Assembly: GCF_030409235.1 (NCBI RefSeq)
Contig: NZ_JAUFPO010000005.1
Location: 62,001-126,000, forward strand
Reading direction: 5' to 3'
DNA from: Halomonas almeriensis
GTDB taxonomy: Bacteria > Pseudomonadota > Gammaproteobacteria > Pseudomonadales > Halomonadaceae
Length of the DNA: 64,000 bases
The notes under the pieces: generated by a model
Told to the model about the DNA's origin: nothing
Seen by the model: only the letters and a program-made list of their open reading frames with translations
Databases searched by the model: none
Shown here: piece by piece, positions 34,141 to 42,360 of the stretch
Layout: each line of letters begins with the position of its first letter
Position numbering within the stretch: the first letter of the stretch is position 1
Translations under genes and position numbers: made by a program

Positions 34141-34265
34141 GTGTTTCCAACCCTCCGGCCGGGGCCAGCGTTCACCCAACGTTGACCGTCATGCCCGCCA
34201 CTGACACTAGGATGTCATCAGGGTTGTCATCAATTCGCCATGTGTCTGCTTAGGGGAGCGCGGCC

Positions 34266-34847
34266 ATGACCGACGAAGAACAAGCCGAAAAGCACTACAA
34301 ATCCGGGCTACCCGGGATCCTGGGCACCATCGACACGCTGATCAGCAAGCTGGAAGCGGTCATCCTGGCCACCGGCGTGTTGCTGATGGCCACCAATACC
34401 ATCGCCAATGTCGTCGGACGCTTTGCCCTCGGCGAGAGCCTGTTCTTCACCGGCGAGGTCAACCGCATCCTAATCATAATGATCACCTTCGCGGGTATCG
34501 GCTATGCGGCACGACACGGCCGCCACATCCGTATGTCGGCGATCTATGATGCCCTGCCGGTAGGCGGGCGGCGCGCCCTGATGGTGGCGATCGCGCTGTT
34601 CACGTCCGGCGTGATGTTTTTCCTGGCCTACTACTCGTTGCTCTATGTGCTCGACCTGTACGACAAGGGCCGCATCCTGCCGGCCATGGGGTTCCCGATC
34701 TTCATCATCTATGTCTGGGTGCCGTTTGGCTTCGTGATCACCGGTATTCAATATCTGTTCACCGCCATCAAGAACCTGACGTCGCGTGATGTCTATCTGT
34801 CGACCTCGGTGGTGGACGGGTACAAGGATACGGAAACGGAAGTCTGA
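34266..34847 (+). CDS. teaB: Ectoine TRAP transporter small subunit TeaB
   Basis: A 193-residue DctQ-type membrane protein with four helices (about 30-50, 70-88, 110-132, 145-170). Family segments are NVVGRFALGESLFFTGEVNRILII and the RHGRHIRMSAIYDALP loop. It pairs with TeaC to form the ectoine permease. ATG 34266 has AGGGGAG about 8 bp upstream. The 173-bp spacer to teaA contains the intercistronic hairpin. A short cytoplasmic N-terminus and a Thr/Glu-rich tail (YKDTETEV) are present. The identity rests on its place between TeaA and TeaC. Confidence 0.94.
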   Translation: MTDEEQAEKHYKSGLPGILGTIDTLISKLEAVILATGVLLMATNTIANVVGRFALGESLFFTGEVNRILIIMITFAGIGYAARHGRHIRMSAIYDALPVGGRRALMVAIALFTSGVMFFLAYYSLLYVLDLYDKGRILPAMGFPIFIIYVWVPFGFVITGIQYLFTAIKNLTSRDVYLSTSVVDGYKDTETEV

Positions 34848-34878
34848 CGCAGGGCGCATCGCCCCGGGGGAATACACG

Positions 34879-36162
34879 ATGACGACAATAATGGTTACGA
34901 CCATGATCGCCCTGCTGCTGCTGGGCTTTCCCATGATGATCCCGCTGGCCACCGCAGCGATCATCGGCTTTTTCATGATGTTCGGTGGGCTGGGGCAGAT
35001 GGAGACGCTGATCCAGCAGCTGATGGCCGGGATTCGACCCGCCTCCCTGATTGCCGTGCCCATGTTCATTCTGGCCGCCGACATCATGACCCGGGGTCAG
35101 TCGGCCAACCGGCTGATCAACATGGTCATGGCCTTCATCGGCCACATCAAGGGCGGACTGGCCGTCAGTACCGCCGCCTCCTGCACCCTGTTCGGCGCCG
35201 TCTCCGGCTCCACCCAGGCCACCGTGGTCGCCGTGGGCTCGCCCTTGCGCCCGCGCATGCTCAAGGCCGGCTATTCGGATTCGTTCAGCCTGGCGCTGAT
35301 CATCAACTCCAGTGACATCGCTTTCCTGATTCCGCCGAGTATCGGCATGATCATCTACGGGATCGTCTCCGGTACCTCCATCGGCGAGCTGTTCATCGCC
35401 GGTATCGGCCCGGGCCTTATGATCCTGACCATGTTCGCCTGTTACTGCGTGATCTATGCCATGGTGCGTGGCGTGCCCACCGAGCCCAAGTCCAGCTGGG
35501 GAGAGCGCTTTACGGCGGTTCGCTCGGCACTCTGGCCCCTGGGCTTTCCGGTCATCATCATCGGCGGCATCTACGGCGGCATCTTCAGCCCCACCGAGGC
35601 GGCCGCCGCCTGTGTACTCTACGCCGTGCTGCTCGAGTTCGTGGTGTTCCGTTCGCTGCACCTGGGTGACATCTATGCCATCGCCAAGTCCACCGGCCTG
35701 ATCACGGCGGTGGTCTTCATCCTGGTGGCCGTGGGCAACAGCTTCTCGTGGATCATCTCCTTTGCCCAGATCCCGCAGGCGATCCTGGAGGCCGTGGGGA
35801 TCAACGAGGCCGGGCCGACCGGGGTGCTGATCGCCATCTGTATCGCCTTCTTCGTGGCCTGCATGTTCGTCGATCCGATCGTGGTGATCCTGGTGCTGAC
35901 GCCGGTCTTCGTGCCGGCCATCGAGGCCACCGGTCTCGACCCGGTGCTGGTGGGCATCCTGATCACGCTGCAGGTGGCCATCGGCTCGGCAACGCCGCCC
36001 TTTGGCTGCGATATCTTCACCGCCATCGCCATCTTCAAGCGTCCCTACCTGGATGTGATCAAGGGCACCCCACCCTTTATCTTCATGCTGGTGCTGGCCG
36101 CAGCATTGCTGATCATGTTCCCGCAGATCGCCCTGTTCCTGCGCGACCTGGCCTTCAGGTAA
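34879..36162 (+). CDS. teaC: Ectoine TRAP transporter large subunit TeaC
   Basis: A 427-residue DctM-type translocator with about 12 helices. It shows LLLLGFPMMIPLATAAIIGFF, ADIMTRGQSANRLINM, the loop FGAVSGSTQATVVAVGSPL (about 108-126), IINSSDIAFLIPPSIGMIIYG and VAIGSATPPFGCDIFTAIAIF. ATG 34879 has GGGGGA upstream; the 31-residue extension in the open frame overlaps teaB and is spurious. It imports ectoine with sodium, both for osmoprotection and to recover ectoine leaking from the cell (known for H. elongata). teaD follows after 33 bp. Confidence 0.95.
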   Translation: MTTIMVTTMIALLLLGFPMMIPLATAAIIGFFMMFGGLGQMETLIQQLMAGIRPASLIAVPMFILAADIMTRGQSANRLINMVMAFIGHIKGGLAVSTAASCTLFGAVSGSTQATVVAVGSPLRPRMLKAGYSDSFSLALIINSSDIAFLIPPSIGMIIYGIVSGTSIGELFIAGIGPGLMILTMFACYCVIYAMVRGVPTEPKSSWGERFTAVRSALWPLGFPVIIIGGIYGGIFSPTEAAAACVLYAVLLEFVVFRSLHLGDIYAIAKSTGLITAVVFILVAVGNSFSWIISFAQIPQAILEAVGINEAGPTGVLIAICIAFFVACMFVDPIVVILVLTPVFVPAIEATGLDPVLVGILITLQVAIGSATPPFGCDIFTAIAIFKRPYLDVIKGTPPFIFMLVLAAALLIMFPQIALFLRDLAFR

Positions 36163-36195
36163 GCACCTCGACCGGATCAAAGGAGTAAGGTGACA

Positions 36196-36639
36196 ATGTT
36201 CAATCGAATCATGGTAGCCGTGGATGGCTCCAAGGGCGCGGTCAAGGCACTGGAGAAGGCCGTGGCGCTGCAGCAGCTGACCGGTGCGGAGTTGTATGTG
36301 CTGTGTGTGTTCAAGCACCACAGCCTGCTGGAAGCCTCGCTGTCGATGGTCCGCCCGGACCGTCTGGATATTCCGGACGACGCCCTCAAGGACTACGCCA
36401 CGGAAATCGCGGTGCATGCCAAGACGCGTGCCACCGAGCTGGGCGTGCCCAGCGACAAGATCCGAGCCTTCGTCAAGGGCGGGCGGCCATCACGCACTCT
36501 GGTGCGCTTCGCCCGCAAGCGCGAATGCGACCTGGTAGTCATTGGTGCCCAGGGCACCAACGGCGACAAGAGCCTTCTGCTGGGCAGTGTGGCCCAGCGT
36601 GTGGCAGGTTCCTCGCACTGCCCGGTGATGGTTGTCTAA
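36196..36639 (+). CDS. teaD: Universal stress protein TeaD, regulator of ectoine uptake
   Basis: A 147-residue single-domain UspA protein. It keeps the full ATP-binding motif G-2x-G-9x-G-S as [15 protein letters not shown] (about 119-133) and the N-terminal [10 protein letters not shown]. In H. elongata TeaD binds ATP and negatively affects TeaABC uptake; the sequence here is nearly the same, so I infer the same role. I chose ATG 36196 because H. elongata TeaD starts MFN. A GTG at 36190 would add two residues and also has GGAG upstream. It is last in teaABCD and is followed by a large hairpin. Confidence 0.94.
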   Translation: MFNRIMVAVDGSKGAVKALEKAVALQQLTGAELYVLCVFKHHSLLEASLSMVRPDRLDIPDDALKDYATEIAVHAKTRATELGVPSDKIRAFVKGGRPSRTLVRFARKRECDLVVIGAQGTNGDKSLLLGSVAQRVAGSSHCPVMVV

Positions 36640-36662
36640 CCCCCCATTGGCAGGTTTCATTC

Positions 36663-36706
36663 CCGGTCGGATTTCGCCGTCTTTCATGTCGGCGGAACCC
36701 GACCGG
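36663..36706. terminator. Large near-perfect hairpin after teaD
   Basis: Arms 36663-36679 and 36690-36706 pair over 17 positions with one mismatch and one G-U pair; the loop is TCTTTCATGT. No T-run follows, so it may be a rho-dependent or protective 3' structure for teaABCD. Confidence 0.6.
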
Positions 36707-36770
36707 TCCTGTTAGAGTCCCAATAAGTTCATACACCATTGGCGCCCTGCGCCGGAGCACAAGGTTTTTC

Positions 36771-37553
36771 ATGAAGACACTGCTGACTTCCGCTTCCCTG
36801 GTCGCTCTGATGAGCACTGCCCCCCTGACCCTGGCGGCCCCCGAGTCCGAGGAAGAGCGTCTGGGCTACAGCCTCGGCGTCACCCTGGGTCAGAGCATCC
36901 AGCAGGATGTGGACGAGCTCGATATCGACGCCTTCACCCAGGCCATTCGCGACGTCTATGCCGGCGATGAACTGGCCTTGAGCGATGAAGAGATGGCCGA
37001 GACGCTGACACAGTTCCAGCAACAGGCCCAGGAGCAACAGGCGGCTGAAGCCAAGAAGCGTGCCGAGGCCAACCAGGCCGAAGGCCAGGCCTACCTGGAA
37101 GAGAACGCCGAGAAGGATGGCGTCACGGAAACCGAATCCGGCCTGCAATACCGCGAGCTGGAATCCGGTGACGGCGCTTCGCCGAGCGACGGCGATACCG
37201 TCGAGGTCAACTATGAAGGCAAGCTGATCGACGGCACCGTCTTCGACAGCTCCTACGAGCGTGACGAGTCGGTGAGCTTCCGGGTCGGCCAGGTCATCGA
37301 AGGCTGGCAGGAAGCCCTGAAGCTGATGAGCGTGGGCGACAAGTGGGAAGTGGTCATTCCCTCCGAGCTGGCCTACGGCGCCCGTGGCCAGGGCCCGATC
37401 GGTCCTCACGAGACGCTGATCTTCGAAGTGGAGCTGCTCGATGTGACTCCGGCCGAGTCTTCCTCCGACGACAGCGAAACGGCCGACGGCGCCTCGGAAG
37501 AGGATGATGCCAGCGAGGGTGATGCCAACGAGAGTGACAGCAGCGCCGAATAA
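36771..37553 (+). CDS. FKBP-type peptidyl-prolyl isomerase (FkpA/Mip-like)
   Basis: A 260-residue exported prolyl isomerase. It has a signal peptide (about 1-22, cut after LTLA), an N-terminal helical dimerisation domain (SEEERLGYSLGVTLGQSI to the Gln/Ala-rich helix QQQAQEQQAAEAKKRAEA), and an FKBP domain (about 120-225). The FKBP motifs are GDTVEVNYEGKLIDGTVFDSS, GQVIEGWQEALKLM and SELAYGARG. A 35-residue acidic, Ser-rich tail follows, longer than in E. coli FkpA and in line with adaptation to high salt. ATG 36771 has AAGG 6 bp upstream. A strong terminator follows, so it is likely monocistronic. Confidence 0.93.
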   Translation: MKTLLTSASLVALMSTAPLTLAAPESEEERLGYSLGVTLGQSIQQDVDELDIDAFTQAIRDVYAGDELALSDEEMAETLTQFQQQAQEQQAAEAKKRAEANQAEGQAYLEENAEKDGVTETESGLQYRELESGDGASPSDGDTVEVNYEGKLIDGTVFDSSYERDESVSFRVGQVIEGWQEALKLMSVGDKWEVVIPSELAYGARGQGPIGPHETLIFEVELLDVTPAESSSDDSETADGASEEDDASEGDANESDSSAE

Positions 37554-37579
37554 CCCTGCTCGGCAGCGCACCTCCTGGA

Positions 37580-37607
37580 CGGCCGGCTGATTCAGCCGGC
37601 CGTTTTT
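37580..37607 (+). terminator. Rho-independent terminator of the FKBP gene
   Basis: CGGCCGGCTG (37580-37589) and CAGCCGGCCG (37593-37602) form a 10-bp stem with an ATT loop followed by TTTTT. It also lies just past the end of the convergent sco gene. Confidence 0.9.
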
Positions 37608-37616
37608 ATGGGCCAT

Positions 37617-38213
37617 CTATAGCGTCTCCAGCGTCCGATTCACGGCCGTCTCGAGCGGGCCGGGGGTCGGCGAATGCAGCACACGCTCGAGTATCTCGCC
37701 GTGGCGGTTGACCAGATACAGCGAGGCCGTGTGATCCACCGTATAACCCGCTTCGGCACCGGTCGGGGCATGCCGCCGCCAGCGCACCGCGTAACGCTCG
37801 GCAACCGCCTCGAGCTGGTCAGGGCTGCCCCTGGCCCCGATGAAGGCCTCGCCGAAGGCCGCCAGATAGGTCTCCAGCCGGGCCAGGGTATCGCGCTCGG
37901 GGTCGACGGAAATCATCACCGGCACGACACGCTGACGCTGCTCCTCGGACAGACCCTGGCGCACCTGACGCACCACGGCCAGGCTCATCGGGCAGACATC
38001 GGGGCACCAGGTGTAGCCGAAGAAGAGAATCGCCAACTGATCGTCATCCAGCCGGGATAGCGTGAAGTCGCCCTGGGTGGAGGGCAGCGAGATGGGGCCG
38101 CCCGGCGGTGGAGCCTGCGCCCGGTCGTCCTGCTGCCAGTGGTCGAAGGCCAGCCAGGCGCCAGCCAGCAGCACCAGGCCGACGGGCACCATGTACCAGC
38201 GACGTTGTTGCAT
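37617..38213 (-). CDS. SCO1/SenC-family copper chaperone
   Basis: A 198-residue membrane-anchored periplasmic protein that delivers copper to cytochrome c oxidase. An N-terminal helix (about 8-27) precedes a thioredoxin-like domain. The copper ligands are visible: CPDVC in FFGYTWCPDVCPMS (about 82-86) and the conserved His in YTVDHTASLYLV. ATG 38213 has GGAG upstream; the longer open frame is not conserved. No oxidase genes are adjacent, so the target is inferred from the family. It converges with the FKBP gene. Confidence 0.92.
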   Translation of the reverse strand: MQQRRWYMVPVGLVLLAGAWLAFDHWQQDDRAQAPPPGGPISLPSTQGDFTLSRLDDDQLAILFFGYTWCPDVCPMSLAVVRQVRQGLSEEQRQRVVPVMISVDPERDTLARLETYLAAFGEAFIGARGSPDQLEAVAERYAVRWRRHAPTGAEAGYTVDHTASLYLVNRHGEILERVLHSPTPGPLETAVNRTLETL

Positions 38214-38386
38214 CCGAGTCTCCTGCCGCATTTGGCCCGAGGCCGGCCTGCTTCGCGAAGGTGAAGTCATGAGGCCGATAATGGCAAGATAGCGTGATAC
38301 CGGCGTTTCCTCCATGCCGGCCCGGGTCGCCACCCTGTCCCGACCACAACCGCCGCGGCACCCCGTGCCGCGCCTGAGGAGATTGC

Positions 38387-39301
38387 ATGCAAGGTGTTGG
38401 CGCAGCCCTGGGGCCACTCTTTGGCTTGATCCTGCTGGGCGCCCTGCTGGGCCGCCTTGACCAGCCGGGCGGGGACTTCTGGCCGCGCATGGAGCGGCTG
38501 ATCTACTTTATGCTGTTTCCCGCCATGCTCGTGGCGACCCTGGCCACCGCCGACATGCAGCAGGTGCCGGTGGGACGCGTGGCGCTCACCCTGCTCGGCG
38601 CCATGGGGCTGCTCGGCGGCGGACTCTGGGTCATCCAGCGCTGGCTGGGGCTTGGCCCGCCCGCTTTCACCTCGGTCTTCCAGGGGGCTCTGCGCTTCAA
38701 TACCTATGTGGGCGTGGCCGGTGCTGCGGCCCTGCACGGCGAAGCGGGCGCCACGGTGGCCGCCGTCGCCGTGGCCTTGCTGGTGCCGGTGGTCAATGTA
38801 CTCTGTGTGAGCAGTTTCATGGCGGCCGGCACCCTGGGAAGCGGTGGTTTGCGCCAGAGCCTGCTGGCCCTGACCCGCAACCCCTTGATCCTGGCCTGCC
38901 TGCTGGGCATCGGCCTGAACCTCAGCGGCATTGGCCTGCCCGGCTGGAGTGAGTCGAGCGTCGAGCTGCTGGGCCGCGCCGCCCTGCCGCTGGGGCTGGT
39001 GGCCGTGGGGGTCGCCCTGAAAACGCGCGCCCTGTTGCGACTCGATGCCGGCGTCCTCGCCGCCAATATCACCAAGCTGCTGCTGATGCCCGCCCTGGTG
39101 CTGACGCTGGGCCTGCTGTTCGGGCTGGACCCGGTCAGTCGGGATATCACCCTGCTGTTCGCGGCTCTGCCGACGGCGACCTCGGCCTACATCCTGGCCC
39201 GCCAGCTCGGCGGCGATGCCGAGCTCATGGCCGCGCTGATCACCGGCCAGACCCTGCTGGCCATGGTGTCGTTGCCACTATGGCTGCGGCTGGTGGGCTG
39301 A
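38387..39301 (+). CDS. AEC-family transporter
   Basis: A 304-residue protein with about ten membrane helices of the auxin efflux carrier family. It begins GAALGPLFGLILLGALLGRL and has RMERLIYFMLFPAMLVATLA, GALRFNTYVGVAGAAALHGE and a C-terminal half with NITKLLLMPALVLTLGL. Bacterial members export malate, malonate or similar acids, and some carry amino acids; the substrate is not determined. ATG 38387 is preceded by GAGGAG. The candidate Fur-controlled RNA begins about 80 bp after its stop. It shows no operon partner. Confidence 0.88.
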   Translation: MQGVGAALGPLFGLILLGALLGRLDQPGGDFWPRMERLIYFMLFPAMLVATLATADMQQVPVGRVALTLLGAMGLLGGGLWVIQRWLGLGPPAFTSVFQGALRFNTYVGVAGAAALHGEAGATVAAVAVALLVPVVNVLCVSSFMAAGTLGSGGLRQSLLALTRNPLILACLLGIGLNLSGIGLPGWSESSVELLGRAALPLGLVAVGVALKTRALLRLDAGVLAANITKLLLMPALVLTLGLLFGLDPVSRDITLLFAALPTATSAYILARQLGGDAELMAALITGQTLLAMVSLPLWLRLVG

Positions 39302-39345
39302 CCGAGCGCACAGGCAAAAAGTAATAAAAAATATTCGCATTTGTG

Positions 39346-39373
39346 TTGACGGGGCAAATGAGAATGATTTACT
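39346..39373 (+). promoter_or_regulatory. Promoter with Fur-box-like operator for the candidate sRNA
   Basis: TTGACG (39346-39351), a 16-bp spacer and TTTACT (39368-39373). An A/T-rich, UP-element-like stretch lies at about 39317-39340. Positions 39354-39372 match the 19-bp Fur consensus (GATAATGATAATCATTATC) at 13 positions, including 11 of the central 13. The operator lies between -35 and -10, where Fur binding would block RNA polymerase. Confidence 0.65.
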
Positions 39374-39379
39374 CTACAC

Positions 39380-39499
39380 ACATGGCGTTGATGAGCCGCC
39401 ATGGCCCAGACAGGCTACCTGCCAGTGGCTTGTCCGGGATTCTCCTCCTCATTGCTAGTCACGGTCTTTTGCCGCCCGCCCAGGGCGGCTTTCTTTTTT
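39380..39499 (+). ncRNA. Candidate Fur-regulated small RNA (RyhB/PrrF-like)
   Basis: Predicted transcript of about 120 nt from the TSS inferred near 39380 to the terminator at 39499. It opens with a 7-bp hairpin (CATGGCG 39381-39387, CGCCATG 39397-39403). A second pairing follows (GACAGGC with GCTTGTC, one G-U), then the CU-rich open stretch TTCTCCTCCTCATTGC (39460-39475 region boundaries approximate to 39450-39466) complementary to Shine-Dalgarno sequences, then the terminator hairpin. It does not look like a small-protein gene: the only ATG frame from 39382 has no ribosome-binding site and no stop before the terminator. Promoter, Fur box and size all fit iron-sparing RNAs. Sequence homology to RyhB or PrrF is not shown. 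Confidence 0.6.
39471..39499 (+). terminator. Rho-independent terminator of the candidate sRNA
   Basis: GCCGCCC (39471-39477), loop GCCCA, GGGCGGC (39483-39489), then TTTCTTTTTT. It could also end read-through transcripts from the AEC gene. Confidence 0.85.
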
Positions 39500-39548
39500 C
39501 CGCTCGTCACCTTGCGCACCTGCGTGCTCCGCCGCGCCATGGGCCGGG

Positions 39549-40433
39549 TCAGTCGTTTCTGGCCAGCTGCTGCTTGAGCAAGGCGCCCAGGGCCTCCACG
39601 GCCGGCCAGGACGCCGCCGAGACATGTCGCCCGTAATGCAGTTGTGCCTCGCAGCCCTTCAGGGCAGGTAATCCCTCGGCCTCGCCCAGCTCACGCATGG
39701 CCGGCGTCAATCGGTCACGCTCCAGAATTCCCAGGGCCAGACCCGACTCTACGGCCGTTTCCAGGGCATGAATGCTGGTGCTCGTGAAAACAGCGTGCCA
39801 GGGGCGATCAATGGCGCTCAAGGCCTCGCTGCCCAACTGACGATAGGGACAATCCTCTGGGTGCAGGGCCAGCGGAAGGGGGGCCGTGGTATCCACTCGC
39901 AGATCCCTGGCCCCTGCCCAGACCGGGCGGGTCCGCCAGAGCGCCTCGCCGCCACTCAGGTAGTAGGGGCGGTCCAGGGCCACGATCAACGACAGTTCGC
40001 CACGCTCCAGCAGGCGCGTCAGACGACCGCTGGGCGCCGTCACGGCTTCCAGCACCACATCCGGGTGGCGGCCCAGAAAGTCCGGCAGCAGGCGCCCCAC
40101 CAGGCGACTGGCGTAGTCTTCCGGCATGCCGAAGCGTATCCGGCCACTCAGGCCGCGCCCGCTGATCCGCGCCACCAGCCCATCATGACGGCGCAGCAGC
40201 TCGCGGGCCTCGCCCAGCAGTGCCTGGCCCGCGGAGGTCGGCGTCACCCCGCGCGCGCCACGAATCAGCAGGGTGGTGTCGAGGCGTGACTCCAGACGCT
40301 TGATCTGCATGCTCAGGGCGCTGACGGTGCGGTGCCGCTCCTGGGCCGCCGCCGCCAGCGTGCCCAGCCGGGCCACCGCGACGAAACTGCGCAATGCCTC
40401 GAGGTCCAGGGAGTCCGACAAGACTTCAGCCAT
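39549..40433 (-). CDS. LysR-family transcriptional regulator
   Basis: A 294-residue regulator. The winged helix-turn-helix lies at about 10-70 (LDLEALRSFVAVARLGTLAAAAQERHRTVSALSMQIKRLE), followed by TLLIRGARGVTPTSAGQALL. The effector domain starts at about 95 (GRIRFGMPEDYASRLV). ATG 40433 has GGAG upstream. It is divergent from an EamA-type exporter gene, with 90 bp between starts, so it most likely regulates that exporter, as LysR genes commonly do with divergent DMT transporters. The effector is unknown. It converges with the candidate sRNA. Confidence 0.9.
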   Translation of the reverse strand: MAEVLSDSLDLEALRSFVAVARLGTLAAAAQERHRTVSALSMQIKRLESRLDTTLLIRGARGVTPTSAGQALLGEARELLRRHDGLVARISGRGLSGRIRFGMPEDYASRLVGRLLPDFLGRHPDVVLEAVTAPSGRLTRLLERGELSLIVALDRPYYLSGGEALWRTRPVWAGARDLRVDTTAPLPLALHPEDCPYRQLGSEALSAIDRPWHAVFTSTSIHALETAVESGLALGILERDRLTPAMRELGEAEGLPALKGCEAQLHYGRHVSAASWPAVEALGALLKQQLARND

Positions 40434-40523
40434 ATTGAACGCTCTCTCCAATAAGTTTCGATTCACGAAACACTTTAGTCGAGCCAGACTGTCGCGACCA
40501 TCCCCCTGACGCGAGACAGTCTC

Positions 40524-41651
40524 ATGATCGGCATCACAGTACGTCCAAGCCGTTTCGCCCCGACACACTACCTGCCCGCCATGGGAGCGCTGGCGGTGGC
40601 GGTGGGCTTTGTGGTGTGCTGGAGCAGCGGCTTCGTCGGCAGCCGCATGGCGGTGGCCATCGATACACCGGTCATGGCGCTCTATACCTGGCGCTTCGCG
40701 CTGGCCGCTCTGCTGGCCGGCGGCTGGTGGTGGTGGCGCGCACGCCGAAACCGCGCACCGGCCGTGGAGCGCCGCGCCCTGTGGCACGAGGCACTGGTCG
40801 GCAGCCTGACGGTGGGTGGCTACCTGCTGACCATGCTGCTGGCCATCGAGGCGGGGGTCAGTGCAGGAGTGGCCGCGCTGATCGGCGCCCTCCAGCCCCT
40901 CGCCGCTATCACCCTGGCCAGCCGCTGGCTGGGCGAGCACACCCGGCCCTGGCAATGGATCGGCATGCTGGTCGCGACCCTGGGAGCAGCACTGAGCGTG
41001 CTGGATGATCTGCAGACCGTCGGCGGTGCGCCTCTCTGGGCGTATGGCCTGCCCCTGCTGGCAGTGGCCTGTGTTGCCCTGGGCAGCGCCCTGGCCACCC
41101 GGCAACAGGTGGCCCTGGCGCTCGAGGCACGCCTGACCGTCCAGTTGACGGCTGCCACCGGCGTCTTTCTGGTGGCCGCCCTGGCCATGGGCGAGTCTCT
41201 GGCACCACCGACCCCCGACCGCGCGACCCTGACGACCATGGCCTGGCTAATCGTGCTGGCAACCTTCGGCAGTTATGGCTGCTTCGTCGAGAGCCTGCGG
41301 CGTTTTGGCGTTGCCCAGAGCGCCGGCCTGGTGGCGCTGACACCCGCCGTGACGCTGGGCTGGACCGCCCTGATGTTCGGCGAACTGCCCGGCCAACTGG
41401 GGGGCGTGGGCCTGTTGCTGGGGCTGGTCGGCGCCAGCGTGGCGCTCCGTTCAGGGCGTCAGCGCGGACGCGGCGCGGGCGGCCATGAGGCCACGGCAAG
41501 CCCGAACGGGCGCTGGCAGCGCCAGCCGGCTTCACGCCCCGGCACACCGGCCAGCACCCGCGAACGCGGCAGGCTCAAGCGTCGGCACGGCGGTGAACCA
41601 GGTCCCACACGCCATGCCCAAGACGCTCCCCGCGGACCTCGAACTTGGTGA
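40524..41651 (+). CDS. EamA/DMT-family exporter
   Basis: A 375-residue protein with ten hydrophobic helices in two EamA repeats (about 18-145 and 165-305). Examples are [20 protein letters not shown] at the N-terminus and [24 protein letters not shown] in the second repeat. This drug/metabolite family exports amino acids and related small molecules. After the last helix (ending about ALRSGRQR, residue 314) there is an unusual, very basic and Pro-rich tail of about 60 residues. Its last 77 bp lie antisense to the 3' end of trmB. The usual family stop point would be near 41470. The start may be any of the early ATGs (40524 or 40581). Confidence 0.85.
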   Translation: MIGITVRPSRFAPTHYLPAMGALAVAVGFVVCWSSGFVGSRMAVAIDTPVMALYTWRFALAALLAGGWWWWRARRNRAPAVERRALWHEALVGSLTVGGYLLTMLLAIEAGVSAGVAALIGALQPLAAITLASRWLGEHTRPWQWIGMLVATLGAALSVLDDLQTVGGAPLWAYGLPLLAVACVALGSALATRQQVALALEARLTVQLTAATGVFLVAALAMGESLAPPTPDRATLTTMAWLIVLATFGSYGCFVESLRRFGVAQSAGLVALTPAVTLGWTALMFGELPGQLGGVGLLLGLVGASVALRSGRQRGRGAGGHEATASPNGRWQRQPASRPGTPASTRERGRLKRRHGGEPGPTRHAQDAPRGPRTW

Positions 41652-42306
41652 GCGGGCGATAGTCCGGGCGGGGCACATAGGGGGCCGTCTCGGCTTCGGC
41701 GATATTGGCGTATCCCGGTGCCTCGGCCATCACCTCGGCCATCCACTCGGCGTAGGCCTCCCAGTCGGTGGCCATGTGCAGGGTGCCGCCCGGCTCGAGA
41801 CGCGTGCGAACCAGCTCGACAAAGGCCGGCTGAACGATCCGCCGCTTGTGATGCTTCTTTTTCGGCCAGGGGTCGGGGAAGAACAGTTGCACGGTGGTCA
41901 GGCTGGCCGCGGGGATACACTGCTCCAGCACCGCCAGGGCGTCCTCGCGATACACCCGAAGGTTGGTCAGGCCACGCTTGTCCGCTTCGTCGAGCAGCTT
42001 GCCGACGCCCGGGGCATGCACCTCGATACCGATATAGTCGGTCTCCGGATGTGCCTCGGCCTGTTCGATCAGCGAGGCCCCCATGCCGAAGCCCACTTCC
42101 ACTACCCGGGGGGCCCGACGCCCGAAGACAGCGTCCAGGTCCAGCGGACCGTCCGCCAGGGTCAGGCCCAGGCGCGGCCAGACCTCCTCGAGCCCACGGG
42201 TCTGGGCGGTGGTCATGCGGCCGGCGCGCAGCACATAGCTCTTGATGCCGGGGCGGTGCAGCGGGGCGTCGGCCGATTCCGGGCCGGGGGTATCGGTATC
42301 GTTCAT
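41575..42306 (-). CDS. trmB: tRNA (guanine-46-N7)-methyltransferase
   Basis: Methylates G46 in the tRNA variable loop using S-adenosylmethionine. The 243-residue protein has an N-terminal [12 protein letters not shown], the SAM-binding [16 protein letters not shown] (about 69-84), [12 protein letters not shown], and the family signature [15 protein letters not shown] (about 144-158). It continues with [15 protein letters not shown] near the end. Its 3' end is overlapped by the tail of the convergent EamA gene. thiG lies 54 bp upstream on the same strand; the order thiS-thiG-trmB is conserved in Pseudomonas. Confidence 0.95.
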   Translation of the reverse strand: MNDTDTPGPESADAPLHRPGIKSYVLRAGRMTTAQTRGLEEVWPRLGLTLADGPLDLDAVFGRRAPRVVEVGFGMGASLIEQAEAHPETDYIGIEVHAPGVGKLLDEADKRGLTNLRVYREDALAVLEQCIPAASLTTVQLFFPDPWPKKKHHKRRIVQPAFVELVRTRLEPGGTLHMATDWEAYAEWMAEVMAEAPGYANIAEAETAPYVPRPDYRPLTKFEVRGERLGHGVWDLVHRRADA

Positions 42307-42360
42307 GCGGCGTTCACTACTCGGGTCACGAATTCAGGAATAACGGTCAGAAGGCGCGGC

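Noticed and set aside
32989..36639. Reading teaABC as a generic C4-dicarboxylate TRAP system
   Set aside because: TeaA and TeaD match the ectoine system of H. elongata over long exact stretches that I recognise, and the four-gene order with the USP gene last is characteristic, so the specific name is justified.
39343..39636. A 97-codon frame covering the candidate sRNA
   Set aside because: It has no ribosome-binding site, runs through a rho-independent terminator, and continues into the convergent LysR gene. Promoter, Fur box and terminator fit a non-coding RNA better.
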